64,000 nucleotides of DNA from Candidatus Fermentibacterota bacterium (GTDB lineage: Bacteria > JAFGKV01). Below, in pieces: positions 26,792 through 35,357 of this stretch (position 1 is the first letter of the stretch; each line of letters begins with the position of its first letter). The stretch covers positions 3,583-67,582 of the forward strand of contig JAFGKV010000134.1 of assembly GCA_016928395.1 (NCBI GenBank). Direction: 5' to 3'. Under the pieces are notes generated by a model. The model was not told where the DNA came from. It made no database searches and saw nothing but the letters and a program-made list of their open reading frames with translations. The position numbers and the translations under genes are program-made.

Positions 26792-28350
26792 GGGGTCGAT
26801 CTCGGGCCCAGCATATCCAGGCCGAGTTGCAGGGGCGTCGTGGCCTCGGGGCGACGCTGGGCCACGATTCTCCCGCGAAACAGCACGACGATTCGCTGGC
26901 TGAGCGACAGGAGCTGATCAAAATCCTCGCTGATCAAGACAATGGCTGTGCCTGAGGATGCCAGTGCCCGAAGTCTGGCCTCGACGAAGCCTGTCGCCTG
27001 CACATCAAGCCCGTGAAGAGGGTACTCGGCGATCAACATGACGGGGCACTGCAAGGTCTCCCGGCCGACGATGAGCTTCTGGATAGTGCCGCCCGACAGG
27101 AGACGAACCAGCCTGCCCGGATCGCCCGGTTCGATCCCCTCCGACCGCGCAAGATCCGCGCCCATACGCCACACGGCGCCCCGGGAAAGCCAGTGTCCCC
27201 GGCCAAGACGCGGATGGTGAAGCCACGTGAGCGCCGCATTTTCCGCCAATGAGAGATCCTGGGCCACGCCACGACCCCGCCGGTCTCCCGGCACATACCG
27301 CACGCCCCGCATGCGGAACCTGTGTGCAGACATCCCGGTCATGTCGTCTCCGTCGACCAGAATCGAGCCAGCCGAAGGCGCTCGAAGTCCCGCCAGCACT
27401 TCGGCAAGAGCCGATTGACCCGCGCCGGCCACCCCGGCGACTCCGAGGATCTCTCCCGCACGAACCTCGAGGCTAACATCAGTCAGTGACTGAACCCCAT
27501 GGAGACCGTCGGCCTGAACATGCTGGAGTTTAAGGACCACTCGGCCCGGGGCGGGAGCCGGCGATGAGTACTCCGAGCGCGCCGCAGGGGAACCCATCAT
27601 GTGTGCGACCAGATCGCCCGGGGCACAGGCGACTGCCGGGGCGCTATGCACCACTCGTCCCTGGCGTAACACGGTGATGCGATCGGCGAGGTGCAGGACC
27701 TCGTCCAGTCTGTGGCTGATGAACACCACCGATGCGCCGTCTCTGATCAAGGTGCGCATCGTGGCGAACAGCCCTGCCGTCTCCTGCGGTGTCAGCACCG
27801 CGGTGGGCTCGTCAAGGATGAGGACGACGACCTCCCGAGCCAGATTCCGCAAGATGTCCGCCTGCTGGCGTTCCGCCACCGAAAGCTCGGCCACCCGCCT
27901 CTGGGGATCGAGGGGAAACCCCAGTCGTTCCGCCATGGCTGACGCTCGAGCGAGGAGTTCTCGCCGCCGGACTATCCGGGGCATCGAACGATCTCCCACC
28001 GCCATGTTTTCCGCCACGGTCATGCGGGAGAGTAGCATGCTGTGCTGATAGACCATGCCTATGCCCGCCTTCAACGCGTCGGCGGGTGAACGGAAGCATG
28101 TCGACCTGCCACGCACGCGGATCGTACCGGCGTCCATGCTGTATGATCCGGCCAGGATACTCATGAGCGTGCTCTTGCCGGCGCCGTTGGCGCCCAGCAG
28201 GGCATGGATCTCGCCCGGCCAGAGGTCGAGATCGATGTGATCGTTGGCTTTGACTGGTCCGAAGGACTTGGTGATGCCGCGCAGTTCTACGACCGGATCC
28301 AGCGTGACCTCACGGGAGAGTTGGGGCGCGGGATGGAATGATTGACGCAT
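26788..28350 (-). CDS. Nucleoside-type ABC transporter, duplicated ATPase
   Basis: 520 residues with two ABC domains fused, as in sugar (RbsA) and BMP nucleoside (YufO/NupO) importers. The first domain is intact: Walker A GANGAGKST (53-61), signature LSVAERQQADILR, Walker B VLILDEPTAVL and H-loop FISHRLDE. The second is degenerate, as usual: GVAGVAGAGQSALAEVL in place of Walker A, LLSGGTIQKLIVGRE, and LIAEYPLHGLD in place of Walker B. It energises uptake through the two downstream permeases, with which it overlaps by 4 bases. The N-terminal 20 residues are less conserved, so a later start is possible. Confidence 0.94.
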   Translation of the reverse strand: MRQSFHPAPQLSREVTLDPVVELRGITKSFGPVKANDHIDLDLWPGEIHALLGANGAGKSTLMSILAGSYSMDAGTIRVRGRSTCFRSPADALKAGIGMVYQHSMLLSRMTVAENMAVGDRSMPRIVRRRELLARASAMAERLGFPLDPQRRVAELSVAERQQADILRNLAREVVVLILDEPTAVLTPQETAGLFATMRTLIRDGASVVFISHRLDEVLHLADRITVLRQGRVVHSAPAVACAPGDLVAHMMGSPAARSEYSSPAPAPGRVVLKLQHVQADGLHGVQSLTDVSLEVRAGEILGVAGVAGAGQSALAEVLAGLRAPSAGSILVDGDDMTGMSAHRFRMRGVRYVPGDRRGRGVAQDLSLAENAALTWLHHPRLGRGHWLSRGAVWRMGADLARSEGIEPGDPGRLVRLLSGGTIQKLIVGRETLQCPVMLIAEYPLHGLDVQATGFVEARLRALASSGTAIVLISEDFDQLLSLSQRIVVLFRGRIVAQRRPEATTPLQLGLDMLGPRSTP

Positions 28351-28377
28351 GGATTGATGGGAGCATCGTACGTCCGA

Positions 28378-28417
28378 TCATCCACCCATCCAGTCATCCA
28401 ATCATCCAATCATCCAG
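28378..28417. repeat. Five tandem 8-bp units (TCATCCAN type)
   Basis: Five consecutive 8-base units (TCATCCAC, CCATCCAG, TCATCCAA, TCATCCAA, TCATCCAG) occupy the 84-base gap between the binding-lipoprotein stop and the ATPase start. On the coding (minus) strand they read TGGATGA-like. Similar TGGATGG runs occur at 17207 and 24612. It could tune transcript stability between lipoprotein and ATPase, or simply reflect slippage. Confidence 0.75.
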
Positions 28418-28434
28418 ATTTCCAGGGCACACTG

Positions 28435-29547
28435 CTACTTCGGCACTGTCCCCACCACACCCTGGACGAAGTAGGTCATGCCGAGGAGTTCCACGTCGGT
28501 GGCGCGGGTATCCGCTGGTATCGCCCGTGTTCCGTCCTGACGGAAAACCGGGCCGTCAAAGACATCAAAGCGGCCGTCCACGATGTCCTGCTGGCGGGAA
28601 GCAACAAGCTGGCGCACATCCTCGGGTACGGCCGGGCCCCAGTCAGCCAGCGTGGTGAGGCCGGTTTCCATGCCCCACCAGTAATCCTCGCTCTTCCACA
28701 CCCCGGCAAGCACCTCCTCCACGATGCGGGAATAGAGAACGCCCCAGTCCCAGATGGCCGCCGTGACGTATTTGGTGGGCGCGAAGGCCCGGGAATCGGA
28801 GTTATAGCCTATGGCGAAGATGCCACGTTCCTCCGCGGCCTGGATCGGCGCCGGGGAATCGCCCTCGCTCATGATCACGTCGCAGCCGGCATCCATTAGA
28901 CTTCTGGCGGCATCCTTCTCGGCCGCCGGATCATACCAGGCATTGGTCCACACGACATGCACGGTGCATGAGGGGTTCGCCTCCCGGGCGCCCAGGGTGA
29001 ATGCGTTGACATGGCGGATTACCTCTGGGATCGGCACGGGTGCGACATAGCCGATCTTGCCCGACGTCGTCAGCGCGCCCCCCGCCAGCCCCGCGAGGCA
29101 GATGGTCTGATACGCGCGGCCGAAGTAGGTGCCAACATTGGCGGCGCGCTTGAACCCCGTGGCGTGCATGAACACGGTGGCAGGGAACCTCTCGGCTGCG
29201 GCAAGCACGGCATCCATGTACCCGAAACTGGTGGCGAAGACGAGCGTGCAGCCCTCCTGGGCGAGTTTGCTCAAGACTCGCTCGGCGTCAGCTCCTTCCT
29301 TGACATTCTCCACACACATGGTCTGAAGGCCGGGAAAACGCGATTCCAGCGCCTTGCGGCCCTGGTCGTGGGCAAAGGTCCACCCTGCGTCACCGATGGG
29401 GCCGACATAGATGAACCCGACCTTACGATCCACCTTCGTGGGGTTACCGGCCTCGTCACCCTTGTCTTCCTTGTGCGAAGCCTGGTCACCGCACGCGGAG
29501 AGGAGCACAACGCTCAGCAGGACCACAGTCATCCGAGTGAGTAGCAT
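28435..29547 (-). CDS. BMP-family substrate-binding lipoprotein of nucleoside ABC importer
   Basis: 370 residues with a lipoprotein signal (VVLLSVVLLSAC, lipidated Cys19) and AAGGAGG upstream. The BMP (PnrA-like) fold motifs are visible: KVGFIYVGPIGDAGWTFAHDQGRKALE near 42, AERVLSKLAQEGCTLVFATSFGYMD, VGTYFGRAYQTICLAGLAGGALT, GKIGYVAPVPIPEVIRHVNAF and GYNSDSRAFAPTKYVTAAIWDWG. Such proteins bind purine or other nucleosides at the outer face of the inner membrane. It is the first gene of a four-gene operon (lipoprotein, ATPase, permease 1, permease 2) encoding a complete importer. Confidence 0.95.
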   Translation of the reverse strand: MLLTRMTVVLLSVVLLSACGDQASHKEDKGDEAGNPTKVDRKVGFIYVGPIGDAGWTFAHDQGRKALESRFPGLQTMCVENVKEGADAERVLSKLAQEGCTLVFATSFGYMDAVLAAAERFPATVFMHATGFKRAANVGTYFGRAYQTICLAGLAGGALTTSGKIGYVAPVPIPEVIRHVNAFTLGAREANPSCTVHVVWTNAWYDPAAEKDAARSLMDAGCDVIMSEGDSPAPIQAAEERGIFAIGYNSDSRAFAPTKYVTAAIWDWGVLYSRIVEEVLAGVWKSEDYWWGMETGLTTLADWGPAVPEDVRQLVASRQQDIVDGRFDVFDGPVFRQDGTRAIPADTRATDVELLGMTYFVQGVVGTVPK

Positions 29548-29660
29548 AACTATCCTCCTTGCGGAAATGCCCGTCGTGAAGTAATGAGGAGCGCGGTCTT
29601 TGTCTACCCCTGATGCAGAGACGGTGAACCTTGTGCACTGCGGCCGTCGTGCGCGGAGTA

Positions 29661-29670
29661 GCGAATTCGC
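29661..29670. promoter_or_regulatory. Palindrome in divergent promoter region
   Basis: GCGAATTCGC is a perfect 10-base palindrome in the 283-base region between the divergent BMP lipoprotein and inositol-phosphate synthase genes. The location suits an operator, but such palindromes arise by chance and no regulator is known. Confidence 0.2.
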
Positions 29671-29830
29671 GAGCCCCGGAGCGGTTCATTTCTCTTGTTG
29701 CGGCAGTGCCGAGAATCACGTAGTCTTCCGGTTGCGCATGGTGTGTTACTGCGCTAAGTTGAATGGAATGGACAAGTGCTGGGCTCTGCGTTGAACCTGT
29801 CAGCGCTGGACGGCGCCAGGAGGAAGCTGG

Positions 29831-31144
29831 ATGGATCGACCGAAGATGATTGCGCCTGCCGAGGGGAAGCTGGGTGTGCTGCTTCCCGGCATGGGCGCCG
29901 TTGCGACAACCTTCATTGCCGGGGTCGAGGCAGTCCGCAAGGGCGGGGGGCTCCCCATCGGCTCCGTGACACAGATGGGCACGATCAGACTGGGCAAGCG
30001 AACCGAGGGAAGATCTCCCCATATCAAGGATTTCATACCTCTGGCCTCGTTAAACCAGCTTGTGTTTGCCGGCTGGGACATTTTCACGGACAATGTCCAT
30101 GACGCGGCAATTCGAGCGGGAGTCTTGCGGCCTGAACTCCTGGCGCGGCTTCGCCCCGAGTTGGAGGCCATCTCGCCGATGCCTGCCGTGTTCGACCGTC
30201 ACTACGTGAAGCGGCTCGACGGCCCGAACGTCAAGAAGGGTGCCAACTGGCGGGAACTGGCGGATCAGCTTGGCGACGATATCGCCTCGTTCAAGCATCG
30301 TGGTGGATGCGACCGCCTGGTGATGATCTGGTGCGGCAGCACCGAGATCCACATGGTTCCCTCGGAAGTGCACCAGACCCTGGAACGCTTTGAACGCGGG
30401 TTGGCCGAGAGGGATCCGGCTATCTCCCCCAGCATGGTCTACGCATACGCGGCCATCAAGGCCGGTATTCCCTACGCCAATGGCGCGCCTAACCTCTCCG
30501 CGGATATCCCCGCCCTCATGGACTTTGCCCACGACCGCGGAGTACCGCTGGTCGGGAAAGACTTCAAGACGGGCCAGACCCTCATGAAGACCATACTGGC
30601 TCCGGGCCTGAAGGCACGCATGCTCGGAATCCAAGGGTGGTTCTCTACCAATATCCTGGGTAACCGTGACGGCGAGGTGCTCGACGATCCGGAAAGCTTC
30701 AAGACCAAGGAGGAAAGCAAACTCAGCGTTCTCGAGCACATACTGCAACCCGAGGTCTATCCCGATCTGTATGACGGGCTGTATCACAAGGTTCGCATCA
30801 ACTACTACCCGCCCCGAGGCGACAACAAAGAAGGGTGGGACAATATCGATATCTTCGGGTGGCTGGGCTATCCCATGCAGATCAAGATCGACTTCCTCTG
30901 CAGAGACAGCATCCTGGCTGCGCCTTTGGTGCTCGATATTGCACTATTCCTTGACCTCGCGGCCAGATCGGGATGGCGAGGCATTCAGGAATGGATGTCT
31001 TTCTTCTTCAAGAGCCCCATGCATGCCCCGGGGCTCTATCCGGAACACGATCTCTTCATCCAACTCATGAAGCTGAAGAATACGCTCCGGTTCTTGATGG
31101 GCGAAGAGTGTATTACGCATTTGGGGAACGAGTACTACGACTGA
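29831..31144 (+). CDS. ino1: Myo-inositol-1-phosphate synthase
   Basis: 437 residues of the inositol-3-phosphate synthase family, soluble and NAD-dependent, converting glucose 6-phosphate to inositol 1-phosphate. Motifs: the Rossmann loop VLLPGMGAVATTFIAGVEA near residue 15, YAAIKAGIPYANGAPNLSAD, GKDFKTGQTLMKT with the conserved lysines, GWFSTNILGNRDG and FLCRDSILAAPLVLDIALFLDLA. CAGGAGGAAG lies 6 bases before the ATG. In bacteria this enzyme feeds phosphatidylinositol, dialkyl-ether inositol lipids or compatible solutes. The next genes do not belong to an inositol pathway, so the product's fate is unclear. Confidence 0.95.
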   Translation: MDRPKMIAPAEGKLGVLLPGMGAVATTFIAGVEAVRKGGGLPIGSVTQMGTIRLGKRTEGRSPHIKDFIPLASLNQLVFAGWDIFTDNVHDAAIRAGVLRPELLARLRPELEAISPMPAVFDRHYVKRLDGPNVKKGANWRELADQLGDDIASFKHRGGCDRLVMIWCGSTEIHMVPSEVHQTLERFERGLAERDPAISPSMVYAYAAIKAGIPYANGAPNLSADIPALMDFAHDRGVPLVGKDFKTGQTLMKTILAPGLKARMLGIQGWFSTNILGNRDGEVLDDPESFKTKEESKLSVLEHILQPEVYPDLYDGLYHKVRINYYPPRGDNKEGWDNIDIFGWLGYPMQIKIDFLCRDSILAAPLVLDIALFLDLAARSGWRGIQEWMSFFFKSPMHAPGLYPEHDLFIQLMKLKNTLRFLMGEECITHLGNEYYD

Positions 31145-31169
31145 AGGACGACAGCCCAGGGGAGTGCGC

Positions 31170-31715
31170 GTGATAATTGGTCAAGCCCCACCTCCGAAGG
31201 CGGCTGCGGAGCGATTGCCCCAGCCCAAACGCCCCGGACCGATGGAACCCAAAGTGTTCACACGGTTTCTGAAGCCGGATGCCTACATACCCAACCTCGT
31301 TGCGACGGAAAAGGCCGAGATTCTCCAGGAATTGGTCTCGGTGTTGAAGCATCCCGGCCTCGAGAACGAATGCCGTTGCGTCCATGAACTCCTGCTTGCT
31401 CGTGAGCAGGTAGGCACCACTGCATTGGGCAAGGGGTTAGCTGTACCCCACGCCCGTACCGCCTTTGTCACGGGCTTGAGCGTGGTGATCGGACGGTCCA
31501 TACCGGGAGTGAGCTACGGTGCTCCCGACCGCAAGCCCGTGCACATTTTCTTTCTCGTGCTGGGCCCCAATGAGGATCCCAGCCAGCTCTACCTCTCGTT
31601 TCTGAGCACCATCGTGAAGGTGTTCAAGACCCGAGCCATGAAGCGCCGGCTCTTGAGTGCGGCGAGCTTCGAGGAAATGGTCGGCATGCTGGAGGATGCA
31701 CTGGCAAGTGAATAA
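31170..31715 (+). CDS. PTS IIA domain protein (PtsN/fructose-type)
   Basis: 181 residues from a GTG at 31170 with GGGGAG upstream; an ATG at 31242 would give the canonical IIA-domain N-terminus. The IIA(Fru/Ntr) fold is clear: FLKPDAYIPNLVATEKAEILQELVSVL, LLAREQVGTTALGKGLAVPHARTA with the phosphorylatable His in VPHAR, and VHIFFLVLGPNEDPSQLYLSFLSTIVKVF. The protein accepts phosphate from HPr or NPr and usually acts as a regulator when, as here, no IIB or IIC gene is adjacent. Its last 8 bases overlap the next gene. Confidence 0.9.
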   Translation: MIIGQAPPPKAAAERLPQPKRPGPMEPKVFTRFLKPDAYIPNLVATEKAEILQELVSVLKHPGLENECRCVHELLLAREQVGTTALGKGLAVPHARTAFVTGLSVVIGRSIPGVSYGAPDRKPVHIFFLVLGPNEDPSQLYLSFLSTIVKVFKTRAMKRRLLSAASFEEMVGMLEDALASE

Positions 31716-32058
31716 GGACATACCGCTTTTGGTCTCGCTGCAGGATATCGACAACCTCCTGGAGGACGCCAGCGATCAGGGCGATGCCCATGAGCTCAAG
31801 TCACTGGGATTCGTCCTGGGAAGCCTCGAAGAGCTCAAGGCGGCCAGAGTTCGCGTGCGGGCCACGATTGATCAGGCCCTACTGCGCGCGTATGACCGGC
31901 TTGCCTCCGTCTATCGCCGCAGAGCTGTGGTTCCCATCGTCCACGGTACGTGCTCGGGCTGCTTTGGCACCCTGCCTACTGCGAGGCTCCAGGAGGCAAA
32001 GACCGGCGACAAAGTGCTCTGCTGCGAGAACTGCGGCCGCATCCTGTTCTGGATGTAG
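31708..32058 (+). CDS. Short C4-type zinc-ribbon protein
   Basis: 116 residues from a GTG at 31708 overlapping the upstream stop. The C-terminal zinc ribbon has two Cys pairs, HGTCSGCFGTLP and VLCCENCGRILFW, the signature of the DUF164/zf-RING_7 family. Typical members have about 240 residues with a long N-terminal coiled coil. This one keeps only a short helical part (LEELKAARVRVRATIDQALLRAYDRLASVYRRR), so it is a minimal version. These proteins may bind nucleic acid; function is not established. Confidence 0.85.
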   Translation: MNKDIPLLVSLQDIDNLLEDASDQGDAHELKSLGFVLGSLEELKAARVRVRATIDQALLRAYDRLASVYRRRAVVPIVHGTCSGCFGTLPTARLQEAKTGDKVLCCENCGRILFWM

Positions 32059-32097
32059 CCGCACCAGCTTTGGCCTGCGGGGGCGATCGGAGGTAGC

Positions 32098-32775
32098 ATG
32101 GCCCTTCAAACCGTAACACAGGAAGGGCGGATTCACGCGCGGACACTCAACTGCGCCTTTGAGGGCACAGTAGTGATGCCCGGAGCCACGCGTCTCAGGG
32201 AATTTCTAAACCGCCCGAACCCAACCATAAGCTTGACCGACGTCACGGTCACCACGGCCCCCCCGGGCGTATCGCGCTCCCCCGAGGAGGTCGCGGCTCT
32301 GACGGTCTACAAGAGCCAGATTCTCTATGCCACACTTGTTGAAGAGATCCGCCGGGCCCGGGCCAATGTATATGAACGTGACGTGCTGGCTGCCCACCTG
32401 AAGAAGGCGCTCTTCACGTTTCAACTGGATGGGGGCATCATTGTGACCGGCGAAGTGGTGGGCGGCGAGCACGCGGTGGCCTTTCCCAAGGGTGCATTCC
32501 TGGCCATTGCCAATCCGACCCTCACCAACCTCCGGGGGATCGATCTGCTGGGCGCATTGACCTTCGTGCTGATCAATATGAACCGGATGGAGTACTACAA
32601 GTCTGTAGGCGCCGAGCCAGGCCCTCCTGTCGAACGAGCAGAGGCTGAAGAGCCAGTGCAGGAAGTGCAGGCGGAAGCGCCGGTGAAGAGTCCTCCTGAC
32701 CCTGAGATGGATTTCTCTGATTTCGAAGCGCAATTCGTCCGTATCGGCCCGACTGACATCAAGACTCCTTCCTGA
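32098..32775 (+). CDS. Conserved hypothetical protein, function unknown
   Basis: 225 residues, soluble, no signal peptide or membrane helix. The N-terminal motif GTVVMPGATRLREFLNRPNPTISLTDVTV and the central strand region FQLDGGIIVTGEVVGGEHAVAFPKGAFLAIANP suggest two small beta domains. The C-terminal 60 residues are acidic and Pro-rich (ERAEAEEPVQEVQAEAPVKSPP), probably disordered. It lies 39 bases after the zinc-ribbon gene, and its stop overlaps the lexA start (TGATG), so it is translated with LexA. I do not recognise a function. Confidence 0.75.
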   Translation: MALQTVTQEGRIHARTLNCAFEGTVVMPGATRLREFLNRPNPTISLTDVTVTTAPPGVSRSPEEVAALTVYKSQILYATLVEEIRRARANVYERDVLAAHLKKALFTFQLDGGIIVTGEVVGGEHAVAFPKGAFLAIANPTLTNLRGIDLLGALTFVLINMNRMEYYKSVGAEPGPPVERAEAEEPVQEVQAEAPVKSPPDPEMDFSDFEAQFVRIGPTDIKTPS

Positions 32776-33392
32776 TGCGTGAGCCCGGCCTGTTTCCCCG
32801 TCAGAGAGCCCTACTCCGGGAAGTACGGCGTCTCACGAAGGAGCAAGGCTATCCTCCCACGATCCGTGAGCTGGCCCAGGCCCTCGGTGTTCGCTCGCCC
32901 AACGGCGTCCGACAACAGCTCCTCTCCCTGGAACGAAAGGGGTGCCTCAGACGCGAGCCGGGTAAGCCCCGGGGAATCGTCTTGGCAGACTCCGCGGAGG
33001 AGGAATCCATTCCCATCCTTGGGCTCGTCGCCGCCGGATCTCCAATCGATGCGGCCGAGATGCACCGCGGACGACTGGCGCTTGGCCCTTCACTGGGCGT
33101 GGCGACCGACAGATGCTTTGCGGTGGAGGTCGAAGGCGAGAGCATGATTGGAGAGCACATCGTGCAAGGTGATTTCGTCGTGCTCGATCCGGGAGTGGAA
33201 CCGCGCAATGGCCATATCGTAGGAGTCACGGTCGACGGGGCCGTGACCCTGAAGACGTATCATTCCGACTACGACGGCGTGGAACTCCGCCCCGCCAACC
33301 CCCGCATGCGTGCCATTCAGATCCGCTCGGGAACGGTGCATGACGCCCGGGTCATGGGAGTGGCCGTGGCCGTGGTCCGTCGCTTGGGATGA
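32775..33392 (+). CDS. lexA: LexA-type SOS repressor
   Basis: 205 residues. The N-terminal winged helix reads PTIRELAQALGVRSPNGVRQQLLSLERKGCLRR. A linker follows, then the S24 self-cleavage domain. The scissile Ala87-Gly88 bond is in LVAAGSP, the nucleophile Ser123 in VEVEGESMIGEHI and the general base Lys160 in GAVTLKTYH. All required residues are present, so RecA-stimulated autocleavage is expected. The ATG overlaps the preceding stop by one base, and its own stop overlaps the next gene by 4 bases, an unusual setting for a repressor at the head of an envelope gene run. No SOS box was identified by eye. Confidence 0.94.
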   Translation: MREPGLFPRQRALLREVRRLTKEQGYPPTIRELAQALGVRSPNGVRQQLLSLERKGCLRREPGKPRGIVLADSAEEESIPILGLVAAGSPIDAAEMHRGRLALGPSLGVATDRCFAVEVEGESMIGEHIVQGDFVVLDPGVEPRNGHIVGVTVDGAVTLKTYHSDYDGVELRPANPRMRAIQIRSGTVHDARVMGVAVAVVRRLG

Positions 33393-35308
33393 GCATAGTG
33401 CGCCGTCTCTGGCTGCTGCTTTTGCTGCCCTGCGCCGCAATGGCCGACTGGGGCGGTGTGGCCGGTGCCTACCTTCGTTTCGGGGCCTCGGCCCGCACCC
33501 TGGGTATGGGAGGATTGGATCTAGTGCTGGGACGCGGTGACGCCGCAGCCTACGGGAATCCAGCCCTGATCGGCCTGTTGGACGCCCGTGAGCTGTCATT
33601 CACCCATGTGGCCCTGTATGAGGGGTCATCCTATTCCGTAGCCACGGCGGCCCTTCCCGGCCAACGATGGGGCGGCCTGGGCCTGGCGGTGGTCAGTCTG
33701 CGATGCGACGGCTTCGAGAAACGAGGCGAATTCGACAATCGATACTCTATCAAAGGGGAGGAGTTCGGCAGCGCCCAGACCGCACTCCTTGCCGGAGGGG
33801 GCAGGGATCTCAGTTCGTGGGCCACGGGAACCTCCCTGGGTGGTCGGATCATCATTGCCGGGCACTCGATGCTGGATCAGCGGGCATTCGGCTTCGGCGC
33901 GGATTTCGGCATCGAACACCGGATGGTACTCCCCTATGTCCATCGACGTCTCGCTCCTCTGACCGTGGCCGTGACGGTTTCGAACGTACTCCAGCCTCGC
34001 GTTCGAATGGAGAGAGATGTGGAGCGTTTTGCCCGCCGCGTCGACGTGGCAGCAAGCTATGCCGTGCATCCTTGGGGCGCACTGGGATTGCAGGCCTGCG
34101 TGGCCGGCGATGCGAGCCGGCGGTTCATAGCCGGCATCGAGGCTATGCCGCGTTCCGACCTGGCGCTTCGGCTTGGTGGCAATGCCTCCGAGCTGACTGC
34201 AGGAGTGGGCCTTGCCTGGAAGGGGCTTGGCATAGACTACGGCGTGGCCTGGCATGACGAGTTCTCGCTCAGCCACAGGCTGAGCCTCGTCGTGGCCCGT
34301 CCTCGGCGGCCCGCGACGGAACCCTCCTCCCTGCCGCTCTGGGATGCCTCCCGGTGGGTGGTGCAACATTACCGTGACCCGAAGGCAGCGGATGCGGCCC
34401 ATCGGCTGGCACAGGCGTTCGGCGGGAGAAGGGCGTCCCGACTCTACCGGTACGTTGTCGGTCAGCACCCCGCCACGATCTGGGCCGCCCATGGATGGCG
34501 ATGGTTCGGCGATCGGTCCTACGAGGACCGCAACTGGAAGAAAGCCGAAACCAACTTGGTGCGGCTTCTGGGCCATCCCCACAGGGATGATGTGGCGGTG
34601 CCCGCCACCTGGTTCAGGCTTGGGGATGCGTCCGAGCATCTGGGTCATTGGCGGACGGCGGTGGAGGGCTACGAGCTGGTGATGCGAGCATCGGGCGAGC
34701 CCGAAGACAAGGCGGAATCGTTCTTCCGAGCGGGGGCGATCCATTTCCTGCATTTGACCGACTATGCGGCGACCGTCCGCGTGTATGAAGAGGCCGTTAC
34801 CCGGTATCCGACCCGTGATCTGTCTGATGCCTTCTTCCGGCTCGGCAGGTCGTATGCGGAGCTTGCACGGTGGCAAAGCTGCATCGACAGGATGGATGTG
34901 TTCCTGGCCAGGTATCAGACCGATTCCAGGGTTCCGGCCGCCCTCTTTTGGAGCGGGCGTGCCTACTACGAGCTCGGGTTGCCTGAGGAGGCGCTGCTCC
35001 GGCTGGAACGAGTGGTCGAGGGCTATCCTCAGGATGAGATAGCAGACGACGCAGTCTTGTACAAGGGGCACTGCCGTCGGCTCACTGGAGAACTGGCGCT
35101 GGCCCGGATCGAGTATGCGCGGGTGGTGAAGGATTTCCCGATGGGAGACACCGCGCCTCTGGCCCAGCTTTCCTTGGGCATTGTGCTGCAGGACGAGGGC
35201 TCGCATGACATGGCGATTCGCGAATTCCAGCGATTCATTGTGAACTATCCCACTCATCCCGGCCGGAAAGAAGCAGAGGCTCGCCTCGGCACGTTGCGCC
35301 GTGAATGA
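33389..35308 (+). CDS. PorV/PorQ-like barrel fused to TPR domain, outer membrane
   Basis: 639 residues with a signal peptide (RLWLLLLLPCAAMA). Residues 20-310 resemble the PorV/UPF0164 outer-membrane barrel: YLRFGASARTLGMGGLDLVLGRGDAAAYGNPALIGLL is the diagnostic N-terminus (RxxGMGGA...NPAxL), followed by alternating strands. From about 330 it changes to helical TPR repeats (WFRLGDASEHLGHWRTAVEGYE, FFRLGRSYAELARWQSCIDRMD, LFWSGRAYYELGLPEEALLRLE) that run to the end. The fusion puts a periplasmic TPR scaffold onto an outer-membrane barrel. It starts within the lexA stop (4-base overlap) and precedes exbB, exbD and tonB by 49 bases, implying one machine. Confidence 0.88.
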   Translation: MSIVRRLWLLLLLPCAAMADWGGVAGAYLRFGASARTLGMGGLDLVLGRGDAAAYGNPALIGLLDARELSFTHVALYEGSSYSVATAALPGQRWGGLGLAVVSLRCDGFEKRGEFDNRYSIKGEEFGSAQTALLAGGGRDLSSWATGTSLGGRIIIAGHSMLDQRAFGFGADFGIEHRMVLPYVHRRLAPLTVAVTVSNVLQPRVRMERDVERFARRVDVAASYAVHPWGALGLQACVAGDASRRFIAGIEAMPRSDLALRLGGNASELTAGVGLAWKGLGIDYGVAWHDEFSLSHRLSLVVARPRRPATEPSSLPLWDASRWVVQHYRDPKAADAAHRLAQAFGGRRASRLYRYVVGQHPATIWAAHGWRWFGDRSYEDRNWKKAETNLVRLLGHPHRDDVAVPATWFRLGDASEHLGHWRTAVEGYELVMRASGEPEDKAESFFRAGAIHFLHLTDYAATVRVYEEAVTRYPTRDLSDAFFRLGRSYAELARWQSCIDRMDVFLARYQTDSRVPAALFWSGRAYYELGLPEEALLRLERVVEGYPQDEIADDAVLYKGHCRRLTGELALARIEYARVVKDFPMGDTAPLAQLSLGIVLQDEGSHDMAIREFQRFIVNYPTHPGRKEAEARLGTLRRE

Positions 35309-35357
35309 TGGTGGGTGGGCGTAGGGATTCTTCGTCTTCTGGGTGAAGGGAGATGGC

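Noticed and set aside
28378-28417. 8-bp tandem array as a CRISPR
   Set aside because: Units are contiguous with no spacers and far too short.
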